The notes: generated from the letters alone by a model not told the origin. DNA of 64,000 nucleotides from Xenopus tropicalis (GCF_000004195.4 NC_030683.2:81670910-81734909); one strand, 5' to 3'. Positions 1 through 11,898 are shown, numbered from the stretch's first letter. Made by a program: numbers and translations.

Positions 1-1240
1 CATAAAAAAGAATGCCCCAATACGTAATGTGTATAAATGGTATTGTGTATGAACAATCATTTTTATTTAATGAAAATCAAAGTTCTTTTTAGCCACAATG
101 CAGCCTTATTTCTCAAAATTCCAGCAAAGGTGTGCCACACCTTGCTATTATTCATATAGTAACACATTAACATAGCAAGTTAGGTTGAAAAAGACATACC
201 TCCATCAAGTTCAATCTTAATGCCTATATATATCGTGCGTAACTGCTAGCTGATCCAAAGGATGGCAAAAGAGTGGCAAAAGCATTTCATGTGTTTCACC
301 CTTACCGATCCTAGTTACTTTTTTATTTGCATATTATTGTCTAGTGTTTTGCAGCTATGTTAACAAAATCTTTCCTGATATCAACAATGTCCCAACATCT
401 ACTAAAAAGTCATCCCATAAGAGGAAATGGCATGTCGGAATGACATGCTGGACAGACAGGTGTCCAGGTACTTTTGGAGAAAGGCACCCACACCTATAAA
501 CTTACCCACAAAGTAAGTGGGGTCAATGCAAGGGACTGTATCTATCCATGCACAGCACTAATGCCTGTGGGAAAGGGCCCTGTACTTTTATACAATTATA
601 AGCAACTAACCATGGGGATTTAGTTCAATTTAGCTTCAATTTTGCTCTGACTTGTGGGCGTATTAGTTTGCTGATTATGACTCTCCAATACAGTTACATT
701 ATACATCCTAGTGCACTGCAGCTTCAGAATACTATTAGGCAGTGTAGGACAATGAGAGGCCTTGACATTGCATGTGAGATTACATATTTTTGGCAAAATA
801 TTATTTTTTGGCCAACTGTGTGCTGGCAATCAATCTTTCTTTTTATGTGTAATAGTGTAGGGCTAATTTACTTACTGGACTCAAATGCTAAAACACTGAG
901 GGGCACACAAAATGTGTCTCTTTATGTTCGTTCTACTGCCAGACTGGAAATCCAGTGCTAGGTGCAGAGCACAGCACTGGCAGTCACAAGGCATCCCCTC
1001 TCATTACAGCCTGCCATATGGTACATGGTAAGTACAGGGCTCCGCTGTGGCCTGTGCCCACAAACACTCCTTTGAATGGCACAAAAAGTAGGAGAAGAAA
1101 GAAGGGATTGTCTTCTTGCCTAACCCCACTGCACTTCATAAATAGTGCACTGCTGAATGCAGGCAGTGCTGTACTGATGGGGGGGTGCGGGTCTGTGTGC
1201 TCCTTTTCAGAGCTCAGAAATAACCTCACCAGCTTAATTA
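1..1240. other. Noncoding, nothing recognised
   Basis: AT-rich intergenic sequence. I see no splice-consistent exon, clear terminal inverted repeat or RNA gene. Open frames of up to about 114 codons occur on both strands, but they resemble no family I know. Confidence 0.5.
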
Positions 1241-1269
1241 TAGAATAAACAAAGAAACAAAACCTATGT

Positions 1270-1372
1270 ATATTGTAAGCTCCACTGGGGCAGGGACTGA
1301 TACAAATAATAATTCCTGTAAACCTCAATGTAACATGTCGATGCTATATAAATAAAGTGGATGATATAATCC
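1270..1372 (+). repeat. Short retroposon tail (SINE/LINE 3' end type)
   Basis: The run starts with 'attgtaagctccactggggc', continues through 'gggactgatacaa' and ends at 'tatataaataaagtgga'. A second copy with the same order of motifs lies at 63616-63815. I infer an interspersed retroposon tail; the family name is not certain. Confidence 0.5.
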
Positions 1373-1507
1373 ATATGTATACATTTGTTTGGGTGTTCTT
1401 TTAAACACAGTATGACTGAATTCAATAGGGCCATCTTCTTATCCACGAGCATAACAGGTACTTTTGGTTCAAAAACCATGGGGCTCCCATGTGCAATAGC
1501 CCTGTAA

Positions 1508-1828
1508 AGGTATGTGACCCGTTATCCAGAATGGGGTATTCCGGATAAGGAGTCTTTCCGTAATTCGGATCTCTTACCTTAAGTCTACTTAAAAAAATAT
1601 TTAAACAATAATTAGATCCAATGGGATTGTTTTGGCTCCAATAAGGAGTTATTATATCTTAGTTGGGATCAAGTACAAGGTACTGTTTTATTACTACTGA
1701 GAAAAAGGAAACCATCTTTTAAAAATGTGAATTATTTGATTAAAATGGATTCTATGGGAGATGGCCTTTCCGTAATTCTGAACTTTCTGGATAATGGGTT
1801 TCCAGATAAAGGGTCCCATCTCGTTTTG
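1508..1828 (+). mobile_element. MITE, 'cctgttatccagaatg' family, copy 1
   Basis: The left end carries 'cccgttatccagaatggggt' and the right end 'ctggataatgggtttccaga', which are mutually inverted. The interior has the family landmarks 'atcaagtacaaggtactg' and 'tctatgggagatggcctttc'. Further copies are at 10358-10682, 54119-54400 and 54651-54966. It has no coding capacity. Confidence 0.75.
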
Positions 1829-1842
1829 TTGCATTTTGTTTG

Positions 1843-2890
1843 CAATACCTTTTTATTTAATGACAGGCACATTTACACAAGAAGCACAGAGTAGATGACA
1901 CTGAGCAAGACTCAGGTGTATGTGCTTTGTATATGGGGCTCTAAGCCATAATCTTGCAGGCCTTACTGTACCTCTACGTGTGCCTAGCACTTCATAAATC
2001 TATAATGGAAATGTAAAGTTACAGTATGCTGCTGCATAGCTGGTTTCCAGAAGGGAAAGGCACAGAAGATTTATCTAATGGCAGGGTCAAAACTAGGGTT
2101 TGTCAGAAGAGGCACATGTCAAGGGTGCAACAGTTAGGGGGTGCTAGGCACATACCTTATCCAATGTCGGATTGGGGTGTGCCAGGCCCACAGGGGCTGC
2201 CACCTTGAGGGCCCTCCACCCCAGCCATGGAGGCCCCCTACATCATCACAAATATTTAGTTGCACCGCTGCAGTGCTCCCCCTTTGCAAACCATACCTCT
2301 GACCTGCCGCATAATTTTTCTCCCAGCCTGCATCTGCTGCAGCTGTATTTCCCAGCAGTCTAAACAGCGGGTCCGGGCTGGTAGGGCCTACGAGGGCCAA
2401 ATAAGTCAGTCAGTTCATGGGGCAGTGGAAATTACCTTAAGTTTTTAATTCACTGGTGGTCAGTGGAGTTTGCCCCTGCCTGCCCCTGTCACGCTGCTCT
2501 GCACTTGTCACTGCTTGATGTATAAGTTATGCAAGTCTGTATGTAAGTTTATGTAAGTTACTAGACAAGTTAGGGCAGTTTTTGCGTAAATTACGTAAAT
2601 TGCATAAATTTTAACGTACCTTTATTTTTAACTTTGCAATTCACAAACGTGGCCAGGCCCCCATTCGGATGAGGATTTCACTGGTCATGGGACAACAGTC
2701 CCCCCCCCCCCTCGATGGCAGCCCTTGGTTGAAGTAGCTTCAATTAAGGGAACAAATTTTAAATAAAGATTACACAAATTTGAAAAAAAAATAATTTTTT
2801 ATTACAAACATATTACATACAAATAAAAATATTTTATTATGTTTATGTTACAATATTTAATATTACTATATCATATATAAATAATATATA
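1843..2890 (+). repeat. Duplicated repeat, copy A, with an inserted hAT-like element
   Basis: Motifs in order are 'aatgacaggcacatttaca', 'atgtgctttgtatatg', 'ctgctgcatagctggtttc', then 'agggaacaaattt' with an AT-rich tail. The same order occurs at 6036-7500. Between about 2163 and 2700 copy A is interrupted by a GC-richer block starting 'tgtcggattggggtg', resembling the hAT-like family at 5480-5727. Confidence 0.6.
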
Positions 2891-3292
2891 TATATTGTAC
2901 AAAAAGGGATACACCAAATCCAGGATTCAGTTCGGTATTCAGTGAAAAATCGCCTTTTTTAGTATGATTCAGATTCAGTCAAATTCATGCGCCTGCCTGA
3001 ACTGAATGCAAATCTTTAAAATCACGTGACTTTTTGACATATAAACACTTATTAACCTAATTTGCAAATGCAAATTAGCATTTGATTCAGATGAATCCCA
3101 AATTCTGTGCATCCCTAGTATAAATATTATATGTTTCTGTATTGTAAAGCAGAGGCCTTTTTCTCCTGGTCAGTATTGGGCTGATCCATCAGGATATTGG
3201 GAAAAATCCCAATGGGACCCAGTGCCCAAGCCTTTTTCCATCAAATGTCAAACATCCTGCTGCTAGTTTGGTTATGACAATATGTCTTGGAA

Positions 3293-4643
3293 CAGTGCTG
3301 TCCAACTGGTGGGCCGCATGTGGCCCCCCCTCTGTGTGGCCCCCCACCTGTCTGGCTGCTTTGATGGCTTAACTTTGTGTAAGCTTTAAATGGTATCAGT
3401 ACTGAGATTAACTGCCCCCCCTGCATTGTTCACACCTCAGATTCAGGCTGTAATCCCCCTGTATTGTTTAAACATGTAATCCCCTGTGTTGTTCACACCT
3501 TTTAATATCTGCATTGTTCACCCCCTGCAGTGTTCACACCTCAGGCTCAGGCTGTAATTGTATGTACTGCCTGGTCTATGCTGCCTGTGTGAATGGCACA
3601 CACAGGGACCATAGGGTAGCCAGATTATAGCAGATAGACAGCATAGGGCAGGGAGGGTATGGCACAAACAGGTAGGGCAGGCAGAGTATGGCACACACAG
3701 GCAGCATAGGGCAGAGAGGGTATGGCACACACAGGCAGGGTATGGCAGGCAGAGTATGGCACACACAGGCAGCTAAGGGCAGGCAGAGTATGGCACACAC
3801 AGGTAGCATAGGGCAGGTAGAGTATGGCACATACAGGCAGCATAGGTCAGGGAGGGTATGGCACACACAGGCAGCATAGGGCAGGCAGAGAATGGCACAC
3901 ACAGGCAGGGTAGGACAGGCAGAGCATGGCACATACAGGCAGCTAAGGGCAGGCAGAGTATGGCACACACAGGCAGCATAGGGCAGGTAGAGTATGGCAC
4001 ACACAAGCAGGGTAGGGCAGGCAGAGTATAGCACACACAGGCAGCATAGGGCAGGCAGAGTATGGCACACACAGGCAGCACAGGGCAGGCAGAGTATGGC
4101 ACACACAAGCAGGGTAGGTCAGGCAGAGTATGGCACACACAGACAGCATAGGGCAGGTAAAGTTTGGGACACACAAGCAGGGTAGGGCAGGCAGAGTATG
4201 GCACACACAGGCAGCATAGGACAGGCTGAGTGCTACCTGTGTGTGCCATATTCTGCCTGCCTTATGCTGCCTGTGGGAGGTGAACCTGGCAGGAGTTTGT
4301 TGTGGGTTTGTTAGCAGTTGGAAATAGCCATTAAATGGTCCCTAAGGTGTGTAATTATGTGCTGGGGGTTGCTGTGCTATCCATGGATTTATATTTATTT
4401 ATTTATATTTTAATATGACATAATATAATTCTTTAACATATGACAGACGATTGATATCCCCGCAGTAAGGACCAAGCATTTGGGATTTTGCTGTGCTACC
4501 ACCATTGTGATAAAATAGGTGTGGTTTGAAGTGGGTGTGGTTTAAAAAGGGGGAGTGGTCAAAACTGGCTTCCATTAGCGGCCCTCCACCATGTATGCTA
4601 GAGAACTTCTGGCCCTCGGCTCCGCAGAAGTTGGACAGCAGTG
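3293..4643 (+). mobile_element. hAT-type nonautonomous element carrying a minisatellite
   Basis: The left end reads CAGTGCTGTCCAAC (3293-3306) and the right end is its inverse with one mismatch, ending GTTGGACAGCAGTG (4643). Both sides are flanked by the exact 8-bp direct repeat TCTTGGAA (3285-3292 and 4644-4651), the target duplication length of hAT transposons. The 1351-bp element has no transposase. About half of it is a 34-bp tandem array. Frames across the array give repetitive Cys/Leu/Pro strings that are an artefact of the repeat. Confidence 0.9.
3585..4245 (+). repeat. 34-bp minisatellite, about 19 copies
   Basis: The unit has the core 'gcaggcagagtatggcacac' followed by 'acaggcagcataggg', 34 bp in all. 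The 'atggcacacaca' landmark recurs at about 34-bp spacing from 3688 to 4199, with looser copies further left. The right edge, about 4229-4275, holds one unit in inverted orientation. Confidence 0.9.
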
Positions 4644-4651
4644 TCTTGGAA

Positions 4652-5479
4652 GAAAGAGGGTGTTGAAGGTGAGAGGACCACCCAAGAGGTCAGGTTCTCC
4701 AGGTAAAGGAAAAAATCTAATGGGCCCTGGTCCTGCTGGGCCCTTCACCACTAGGCTCAACTATGCATAAAGAGTGGGTAGGTAGCTGGTCTCATAGGAT
4801 TATGGGTGGCCCCAGGAGGCCCAAGATGTCGAGTCTGACCGCTGATTGTGCTCTTAATGCTTCTCACAGTACTGTCGGTAGTTTCCTAACGTGGCTAAAT
4901 TGGGCCCTTATAGTAGTGGAGCATTACAATACTACAATCACTTCCATCTTGGCTAGGCATGACTGGAGTTCAATGCAATAGGTACAGTTAGTTCCATGGG
5001 TATGTGGGGTGTGTACTATCTGCTCAGGTGAGTGGGGATGGGGATATGCAGTCACTTTTTCCCAGTGTAGAAAGTTCAGTAGGTAAGAGGTTATTAGAAA
5101 AAGCATGTCAGTTTGTATATGGGTTCCGGAATCCAGCCAACAGACAGAGCAAACCAGGTCCAGTGCTGGGTGGGGATGAGGGTGACTATGGTTGTATCTA
5201 TTAATACCACCTTTCTATAGAAAAGAGAATAATTTCTGGCAGTTATTCTTGCAGCACAAATGACAGCTGGTCCTGCTGTTCTATTGCTCCTATAAACTTT
5301 GTATGGAAATACCTGTAGCCACTCACTTGCTGACTGTTCATTTCTGGAATACTGATTCAGTATTGGTTTAGTAAAGAAGCAGGCAGTAGAGTAGGTAGGT
5401 AGGGCTAGAGAGCAGGTAAGTACTGTAGCCAGCTCAGATCTTGGTACTGGGTCAGTCTACTCCTTTTTTCCCACCCATT
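4652..5479. other. Noncoding, nothing recognised
   Basis: No exon or defined repeat boundary is visible between two hAT-type elements. Confidence 0.4.
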
Positions 5480-5727
5480 CAGTGTCGGACTGAGATGGTG
5501 GGGGTCACCAGAAAACCCTGGACCATAGGCCCACTCTCAAAACTTTAATTGCTCTTCTCCTCCCTCAAACTGTTTATTATCCTAGTCTCTTTTCTCTACA
5601 TACTATACTCTATTCTTCCATCTATCAAGCTTCCTTGATAGGCTAAATAGATAGAAGCAACAGGGCCCACTGACATCTGGGCCCACAGGGAGTTTTTCTG
5701 ATATCCTGGTGGGCCAGTCCAACACTG
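5480..5727 (+). mobile_element. Short hAT-type MITE
   Basis: The element starts CAGTGTCGGACTG and ends CCAGTCCAACACTG, which are inverted ends. The 8 bp on the left (CACCCATT) and right (GGCCCATT) agree at 6 of 8 positions, consistent with an eroded hAT target duplication. Confidence 0.7.
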
Positions 5728-6035
5728 GGCCCATTGGGAAGCCAACCTCCCAGAGGCCATAAGCTAGAGACCGGGGACTATAAGCCATTCAGATAATAGA
5801 TAACTGATGTTCTGTGGGACCTGGCACTGATCCTGAGACTATATCTAAGATCCCTGCCATAAAGCAAGTGAGGGCTGCAGTGCATGTACCAAAAACGAAG
5901 CAGAAATAGTAACAAATACCAGGAAACAATTCCTCTGTTATAATAATGTTCCAATAACTTATCCAGGAGTAAATGAAAAAAAACAATTTTTCTTACCTGT
6001 AATTTATACAAGGGTACTCACTGGTTTCACTGAAA

Positions 6036-7500
6036 CGTAGCAACTTTTTATTCTAATGACAGGCACATTTACAAATGGTGTGAATATCAAAACTTGAAAT
6101 CTGGCACAAGTTGCATAGAGTAGATCCCAGTGAGCAAGATTTATGGGCACATGCTTTGTATATGAGGCTGTAAGTCATGACATGAGTAACGTTGGAACTT
6201 GACCCGCCCTTCTCCCAACCAACAACCCCCTTTTACCTCTTTACTTACCATCCCCAATAAACACACAGACACCAATTCTTGGGATAAAAATGGCCGCAGA
6301 AAATTTATTAACAACAAGTGAAGTTTTAATTTAAAACATAACATAAATAACAAATGTGAAACAACATCTCAAACATAACACAAATGTTTGTATAACAAAC
6401 AAATCAACTTTTAAATAGCCAAACACTGTAACAATCCAATAACTGCGCAGCGCAACTGGCGCTGCCAGCTGCCCTTCTGGCCCGGAACCAACTACCCAAC
6501 AAAAATCACCTCCTAATCCACTTTCTTACCCCTGAGGTTCCAAGCATGCCAGCCCCACTTAACTATAAAACTCCCCTCCTAACCCAACCATTGCTTTCCC
6601 CCAACTTAATCACCCCGCCAACGACACTCCGCTACCTCCACCTCTATAGGGAGGGAGGGTGGGCGTTTTACTCTGCTGACTAAAATGGAGTGAGAAGCGG
6701 GAACAGTTACCAGCATTTTATACCCCTTACGAACTAACCAATCACCTGCAACTGGGAGTGGCTAAGTCTGTCCAACGTGTCTGTCATGCCCCTGCTTCCC
6801 TACGTTTTACTACGGGTCATTGGGCTACTTGACCTTGCAGCACTTAATACTCCTGTACTTGCACCTAGCCACTGATAAATTCTCTGTAGTAATATTCTGC
6901 TGCTGCATGGCTGGTTTCTATTTTCCCAAGTATACACAGAAGGGAAACGCATAGAGGATTTATCTGACAGCAGGAACTAGGGGTAGGCAGAAGAGGGACA
7001 GGCCTAGGAAGAAATGATGGGGGAGGCACGTACCTTTTCTGCCTGACTACCCCTAATTCCAGGCCTAGTTAGAGAGGGTACCAGACTGGCCTTTGTATGG
7101 CCACACACGTATGATATTATTGGTGCGTGTATGGCTAGCTTTAAGGTCTATCTCTGATTGGATAGGTAGCAGCACTTTTACCTCTGCACCTTCTGCCAGA
7201 TTCTCCAATTGGAGATCAGCCTCATTCCTGTGCCACTTTCATTGTCCAACTTTTATTGTACAAAATCTAGTTTGTCACAAAAGATTTTGGTTTAATCTAT
7301 GGAACATTCTCCCACTGACCCCCTGACAAATCTGGCTCACACACTAAATGCAAAGTAATTCAGCAACCCTGATTCAATGAAGGGAACAAATTCAAAATAA
7401 AGATCATATAAATGTAAAAAAAAAAATGATTGTTTTGTTTATTACAAACAAATATTTTATATACAAATATAATAAACATATTTTTAATATAAACCATTAT
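6036..7500 (+). repeat. Duplicated repeat, copy B, with a different insertion
   Basis: This has the same motif order as 1843-2890: 'aatgacaggcacatttaca', 'catgctttgtatatgagg', 'ctgctgcatggctggtttct', 'agggaacaaattcaaaataa' and an AT-rich tail. Here the interruption is at about 6187-6832, a pyrimidine-rich block beginning near 'gaacttgacccgcccttc' that is absent from copy A. Confidence 0.6.
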
Positions 7501-8163
7501 CATCTGCAAGACCGAGTGTTTATGTTTTTTTTAATTATTATAAAGATGCATCAAATTTCGTTTGATCTTGTTGATCCGCTGCTTTCCCATGATCTGTGCG
7601 GCCTGTGAGGGGACACACAGAGCAGATTTGGTGTGGAAATGCTGAAGTATGTATAGCCATGCCGAAATTCACTGTGTGTGTGTGACCTCACAGGCCAATC
7701 TCATGCACACAGATAGAGGCACAAGGCAGCAGATTGGCTTTACTCTATTGGCCATTGTGCCATTAACCCTAAGCGTGGAAATAAGTGATATGTCTCTTCT
7801 TTAATTTAAATTACACCATGCTCTGTGTTAGTGTTGTTTCTTAAAAATATTTTGTTTCAAAGATTTATATATATAAAAATTACAAGCAGAGTTTTTTTGG
7901 GAAAGTAAAATGTACTTCTGTTAGAATATTCTGCCATTTACTTGCAGTTGTACCATGTATTAATGGCTGCCGCCCTTGAAAGTGGAAATTCTACATATGC
8001 CTGTTTGAAAGTCAATCTGTGCATTTGAATAGGGCTATAACAGGTGTGTAGCCTGTGTCCCTTTAAATTTTTGTTTTTTGAAAGCTTCTCCCAAACCCCT
8101 CCGTGCAAATTCTACATCCCTTGTGACTTAGAGAAATATTACCCCATGGGAGGTTAATGTTTA

Positions 8164-8263
8164 ATGAGGGTTGTCTTCCAACATTTGTCCTGTCTGAGTC
8201 GTCACGGGCATCACACACTTTGTGCACCGAGAAGGAAAGGAGCAGTTGTGTGAGACTGAACTC
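8164..8263 (+). promoter_or_regulatory. FXYD2: Probable FXYD2 5' UTR / proximal promoter
   Basis: This is the sequence directly upstream of the FXYD2 start codon. It includes 'tgagtcgtcacggg', which contains an AP-1/CRE-like TGAGTCGTCA core. No TATA box stands out. The transcription start cannot be placed from sequence alone, and an upstream noncoding exon is possible. Confidence 0.35.
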
Positions 8264-8273
8264 ATGGCTGATG
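8264..8273 (+). CDS. FXYD2: FXYD2 coding exon 1 (start codon)
   Basis: ATG GCT GAT G, then the donor gtaagg at 8274. It contributes only M-A-D and one base. The start is chosen because this ten-base exon is the one that splices in phase to 9266 and gives an uninterrupted reading frame. Confidence 0.75.
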
Positions 8274-11200
8274 GTAAGGAGAGATGCTAGGGCTCTAGGG
8301 TCCAGCAATTGATCTTCTGTAGGTTCTGATACAAATAACTAGATTATTCACATTTGTTTACACCTTGTACACACTTTCTTTGATTCCCTGTCTTCTTTTA
8401 CAATTATTCTTTTGTCTATCCCAAGATTTTACTTTCCCTGCCACCTCTGCTGGGCATCTGCTCCATGTTAGCTCTTTACTTACTGGCAAAGTATCATGGA
8501 AAATCTATTTTATTTTTCAAAATCTTTATGAGGCAAATTGTCTTTCTATAAATGTTAAAACTAGAATTACATGATAAGAAAAAATACGGTGCATCCTATT
8601 TGAATGTAGTATTGCTTTTTATTTCCACACAGTGAAAAATAGCTGTGCAATGTTTTTTTGCCAAACCAATGACAAAGTGTAACTGTTTCAATTTCAATGT
8701 TTTTACATTGCTAGAAATTAAACATCTGGGACTGGGACTGGCCTTGGTGTGTCCTTTCTGCTTAATGCTGCAAGCCATAAAACAGTATCAGGATCCTATT
8801 CAACAATGTAGAATCACTGGAATTGATATATGGGATCTTTGCACTGTGAAACTGTGAAAACATATGTGCTTATGCAGGCACATGTGATCTAAATTTTAAC
8901 AAAGGTGCTAAATTACAATAGCGCATTATATCTATCTGATTGCTTGCTATGGGTAACTGCACTGGTGCCATTTTGCACCAATATTAGTGATAGACTGGCT
9001 GGGCGATTAATACAGTATAAAGATACAGTGCAGTGATCATGGTCACACACCAGGACAGAGTGACAGTAAACTTTGCTTTATATACATGTACAGACTGATG
9101 AAGCATAGATGCACAGATTTCTCTACTGTTTATCTGCAACAGATGTCATTGTGTACTCTTCTACCTCTCTTTATCTGCATTAGTGTTAATGGCACATTAG
9201 CTCTGAAAATGGGATGCATAATGTGTCAAGCGCTTCTCTAAGTCATTTCTCCATTTCTTTGCCAGCTCAGGACGATATGAGTCAGATGCAAGACAAGTTC
9301 ACCTATGGTAAGATTTAAAACAATATGAGTGTAGAGGCATTACTGCAGTAAGGAAAAATAATGTTATTAGTTCTGATTTCTAAGGCACTGAACAGAAGTA
9401 CAAACAGTAGAATAATCAATGTGTACCAGTGGTAAAGAAGGAAACTGCACCCACATTTTGCACAATGGAAGAAAATGTAAATTTATGCAACTTCCTAAAA
9501 TGTGTAAATCAAAACATTTGTAAAAAGTTAGAATTGCTATTAAAAACCAAAAGCCAAGTGATTAAGAGACCTGTGAAGATGCATACATGATTTTAATTGG
9601 AGTCTTGGCTAAAGGAGAGCTGGCTTCTGTAAAACTGTTTTAAGAGAGAGAACCAGCAGTGCAGAATACACAAATGTCCAATTGCAAATACATTCACAAA
9701 TTCACATTCACAAATAACTTTAAAACATTTAAAACCCCCTGGCCATGACATATCGTAGGAACAGAGGTGGAATATATTTTGAAATCACTGCAACTAATAT
9801 TCCACCATGACTCTTCCAGTACTAATTTCCCTAATCCTTTCTTTGTTTTCACTCTGATATTTTCCCTTTCCACATGAAATGTACTTCTCACTCACATTCT
9901 ACTTTCTATTGAATGCTTATATTGCATTATCATCTCTGCATTTGCAGACTATGAAACAGTGAGGAAAGGTGGTCTCATCTTTGCGGCAATAGCATTTGTG
10001 GTTGGAATGCTGATTATTTTCAGTAAGTACTTATTTGTATATAACCTTCTGTCCACCAATATATGATCATCTAGCCCTTGATGTTTAGTTTGTGCAGAAA
10101 TACTTCTCTGTTCACCCAGAGGTCTGTTCTGTTTTAAAAAATAAAATTAACTACTTCATAGTTGGCTACACAATAAAATATATCTTTAAGAGCAGCACCA
10201 TTTAAAAGAAAAAAAAAAAGTTGACAATCGTTCTTTATAAATTCTGACTATTAAATAATCACTAGATATTCATCCAGAAAAAAGGCAAAAAACTGTTTTG
10301 GGTTGTTGGAATCAACTCAACAATGTCTTCCTTCTTTATATAGGTACTATATATAAGTACAGGTATGGAACCTGTTATCCAGAATGCTTGGGACCTGGGG
10401 TTTTCTGGATAAGGGATCTTTCCGTAATTTGGATCTCCATAACTTAAATCTGCTAAAAATCAATTAAATATTGAAGAAACCCAATAGGCTTGTTTTGCCT
10501 CCAATAAGGATTAATTATATCTTAGTTGGAATCAAGTACAAAGTACTGTTTTATTATTACAGAGAAAAAGGAAATATTTTTTTTAAATTATTTGCTTATA
10601 ATGGAATCTATGGGAGATGGCCTTTCCGTAATTTGGAACTTTCTGGATAACGGGTTTCCAGATAAGGGATCCCTTACCTGTATAGGAAACACGGGCATGG
10701 CAATACATACCTTCTTTAATTTTTATAGTGGCCAACCAGAACAACCTTGACTTTAATATGGGAGCAGATATAGAACCTATTACCCACTATACAAAAAAGT
10801 GGAACAGTTTCTAGATAACAAAAGACTGATCTTGTAGGACAAAGTAAATATGAGATGCCTTGTTGCTTAGAAAAAGCAGAAAAATATGAGAGGATGGGAA
10901 TAATATTATTTTTCTTACTCTATTTGCACAACTTGAGCTTTTTGTACTTGACTTAATCCTCTGCATAAAATGCCATAACTAAAACTAAATGTACAACTTC
11001 CCTAAACCGACAAAGTAGTTTTAGTAATCACTCTTACGTGCCTCTACTCTCACCAGGACAGCAATAAACATGCAAACTAGTAAAAGCTCACTTTCACGTT
11101 TACTTATATTGTTATCCACTAATGGCTTTACACAATGCAGTGGCAGGGTATTGTTGTGTTCATAAACTGTAACACTGTGGCAAATAGATGTATCATTTCC

Positions 11201-11448
11201 TTAAAAGCATACGTCATACAGCTAGCATTCTATATCATTCTTGTCCTGTCAGGTGGCAGATTCCGTTGTGGGAGGAAAAAGCAACTAAGGTAAGTTCTGT
11301 CCATCTATTTCAATAGTTTTATAATTTTAAAAACATTGCTTGCACTGTGTTCATATTGATGATTTATACGAACTGGGAACGAACGAAATGGGAGCCAAGT
11401 GAACTAATATTAGCATGTCTCCACAGAGCTCTCAATGAAGATATGTGA
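8264..11448 (+). CDS. FXYD2: FXYD2, Na,K-ATPase gamma subunit (complete, 5 coding exons)
   Basis: Joined exons 8264-8273, 9266-9307, 9948-10022, 11253-11289 and 11427-11448 give 186 nt, 61 residues plus stop. All introns are GT-AG and phases match (1, 1, 1, 2). The FXYD signature is F15-T16-Y17-D18, followed by an acidic/basic linker, a Gly25-Gly26 start to the membrane segment, one hydrophobic helix at about 26-42, the family-invariant Ser43 and a basic cytosolic patch (RFRCGRKK, 45-52). The tail ends LNEDM, close to the NEDEP tail of mammalian FXYD2. As in other FXYD2 proteins there is no cleaved signal peptide, and the length fits the human 64-66 residues. By family knowledge it binds the Na,K-ATPase alpha subunit in the plasma membrane and tunes its Na+, K+ and ATP affinity, mainly in kidney. 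The residue before FXYD is Lys rather than the usual Pro. FXYD6 is the main alternative, but its tail is quite different. Confidence 0.9.
9266..9307 (+). CDS. FXYD2: FXYD2 coding exon 2 (extracellular N-terminus, F-T-Y)
   Basis: The acceptor is 'ctttgccag' and the donor gtaaga at 9308. The alternative acceptor five bases downstream (after ctcag, 9271) would break phase with exon 1, so 9266 is preferred. It encodes [14 protein letters not shown]. Confidence 0.85.
9948..10022 (+). CDS. FXYD2: FXYD2 coding exon 3 (transmembrane)
   Basis: The acceptor is 'gcatttgcag' and the donor gtaagt at 10023. It encodes [10 protein letters not shown] followed by the membrane helix, which ends IIF. This is the most family-diagnostic exon. 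Confidence 0.95.
10358..10682 (+). mobile_element. MITE, 'cctgttatccagaatg' family, copy 2, in FXYD2 intron 3
   Basis: The ends are TACAGGTATGGAACC and ATCCCTTACCTGTA, inverted to one another and flanked by TA. The interior is nearly collinear with copy 1. It sits between the transmembrane exon and the basic-tail exon. Confidence 0.85.
11253..11289 (+). CDS. FXYD2: FXYD2 coding exon 4 (basic juxtamembrane tail)
   Basis: The acceptor is 'cttgtcctgtcag' and the donor gtaagt at 11290. It encodes [11 protein letters not shown], the basic stretch that follows the membrane helix in FXYD proteins. Confidence 0.9.
11427..11448 (+). CDS. FXYD2: FXYD2 coding exon 5 (C-terminus and stop)
   Basis: The acceptor is 'catgtctccacag'. 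It encodes ALNEDM and a TGA stop at 11446-11448. The NED tail is what separates FXYD2 from its paralogues. Confidence 0.85.
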
Positions 11449-11497
11449 TATTCTGGATAAAGATAAACATCTACACAGGTGAAATGAAAACCATTTT

Positions 11498-11521
11498 TAT
11501 CTATATATCTATCTATCTATC

Positions 11522-11611
<90 letters not shown>
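11498..11611 (+). repeat. (ATCT)n microsatellite in the FXYD2 3' UTR
   Basis: About 28 tetranucleotide units with a few interruptions. It begins 50 bp after the FXYD2 stop codon and lies before the candidate poly(A) signal, so it should be transcribed in the mRNA. Confidence 0.9.
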
Positions 11612-11739
11612 AGTCAATGTATCTATCTATACACAAATTGGGGAGCAAAGAATACAGGTTTAACTTAACATTTTGACAGAAACAGAACAGCTGAAAATAT
11701 AAGAAATGTTTACAACAGACCACTGTGTTTGCAACCTTT

Positions 11740-11745
11740 AATAAA
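11740..11745 (+). terminator. FXYD2: Candidate FXYD2 poly(A) signal AATAAA
   Basis: This is the first canonical AATAAA after the stop codon, about 290 bp downstream and followed by an AT-rich stretch. Position and consensus are the only evidence. Confidence 0.55.
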
Positions 11746-11898
11746 TGCTTATTTATTATAAAGAATCAATTTTCTAAAAGGTGATAAAAGAAACAGCGAT
11801 TATGGCAACTTGACAGGCAGTTAAATATTAAATAGTCTTTTTGGTGTGATGCTTATTTTTAATCCATTGGGAAAGGTGCAAAATACAAACCACCATAA

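Noticed and set aside
3518..4249. Long minus-strand frames (up to 176 codons) of Cys-Leu-Pro-rich repeats
   Set aside because: They follow from the 34-bp minisatellite being read in several frames. There are parallel frames in all phases and no sign of a real start or domain.
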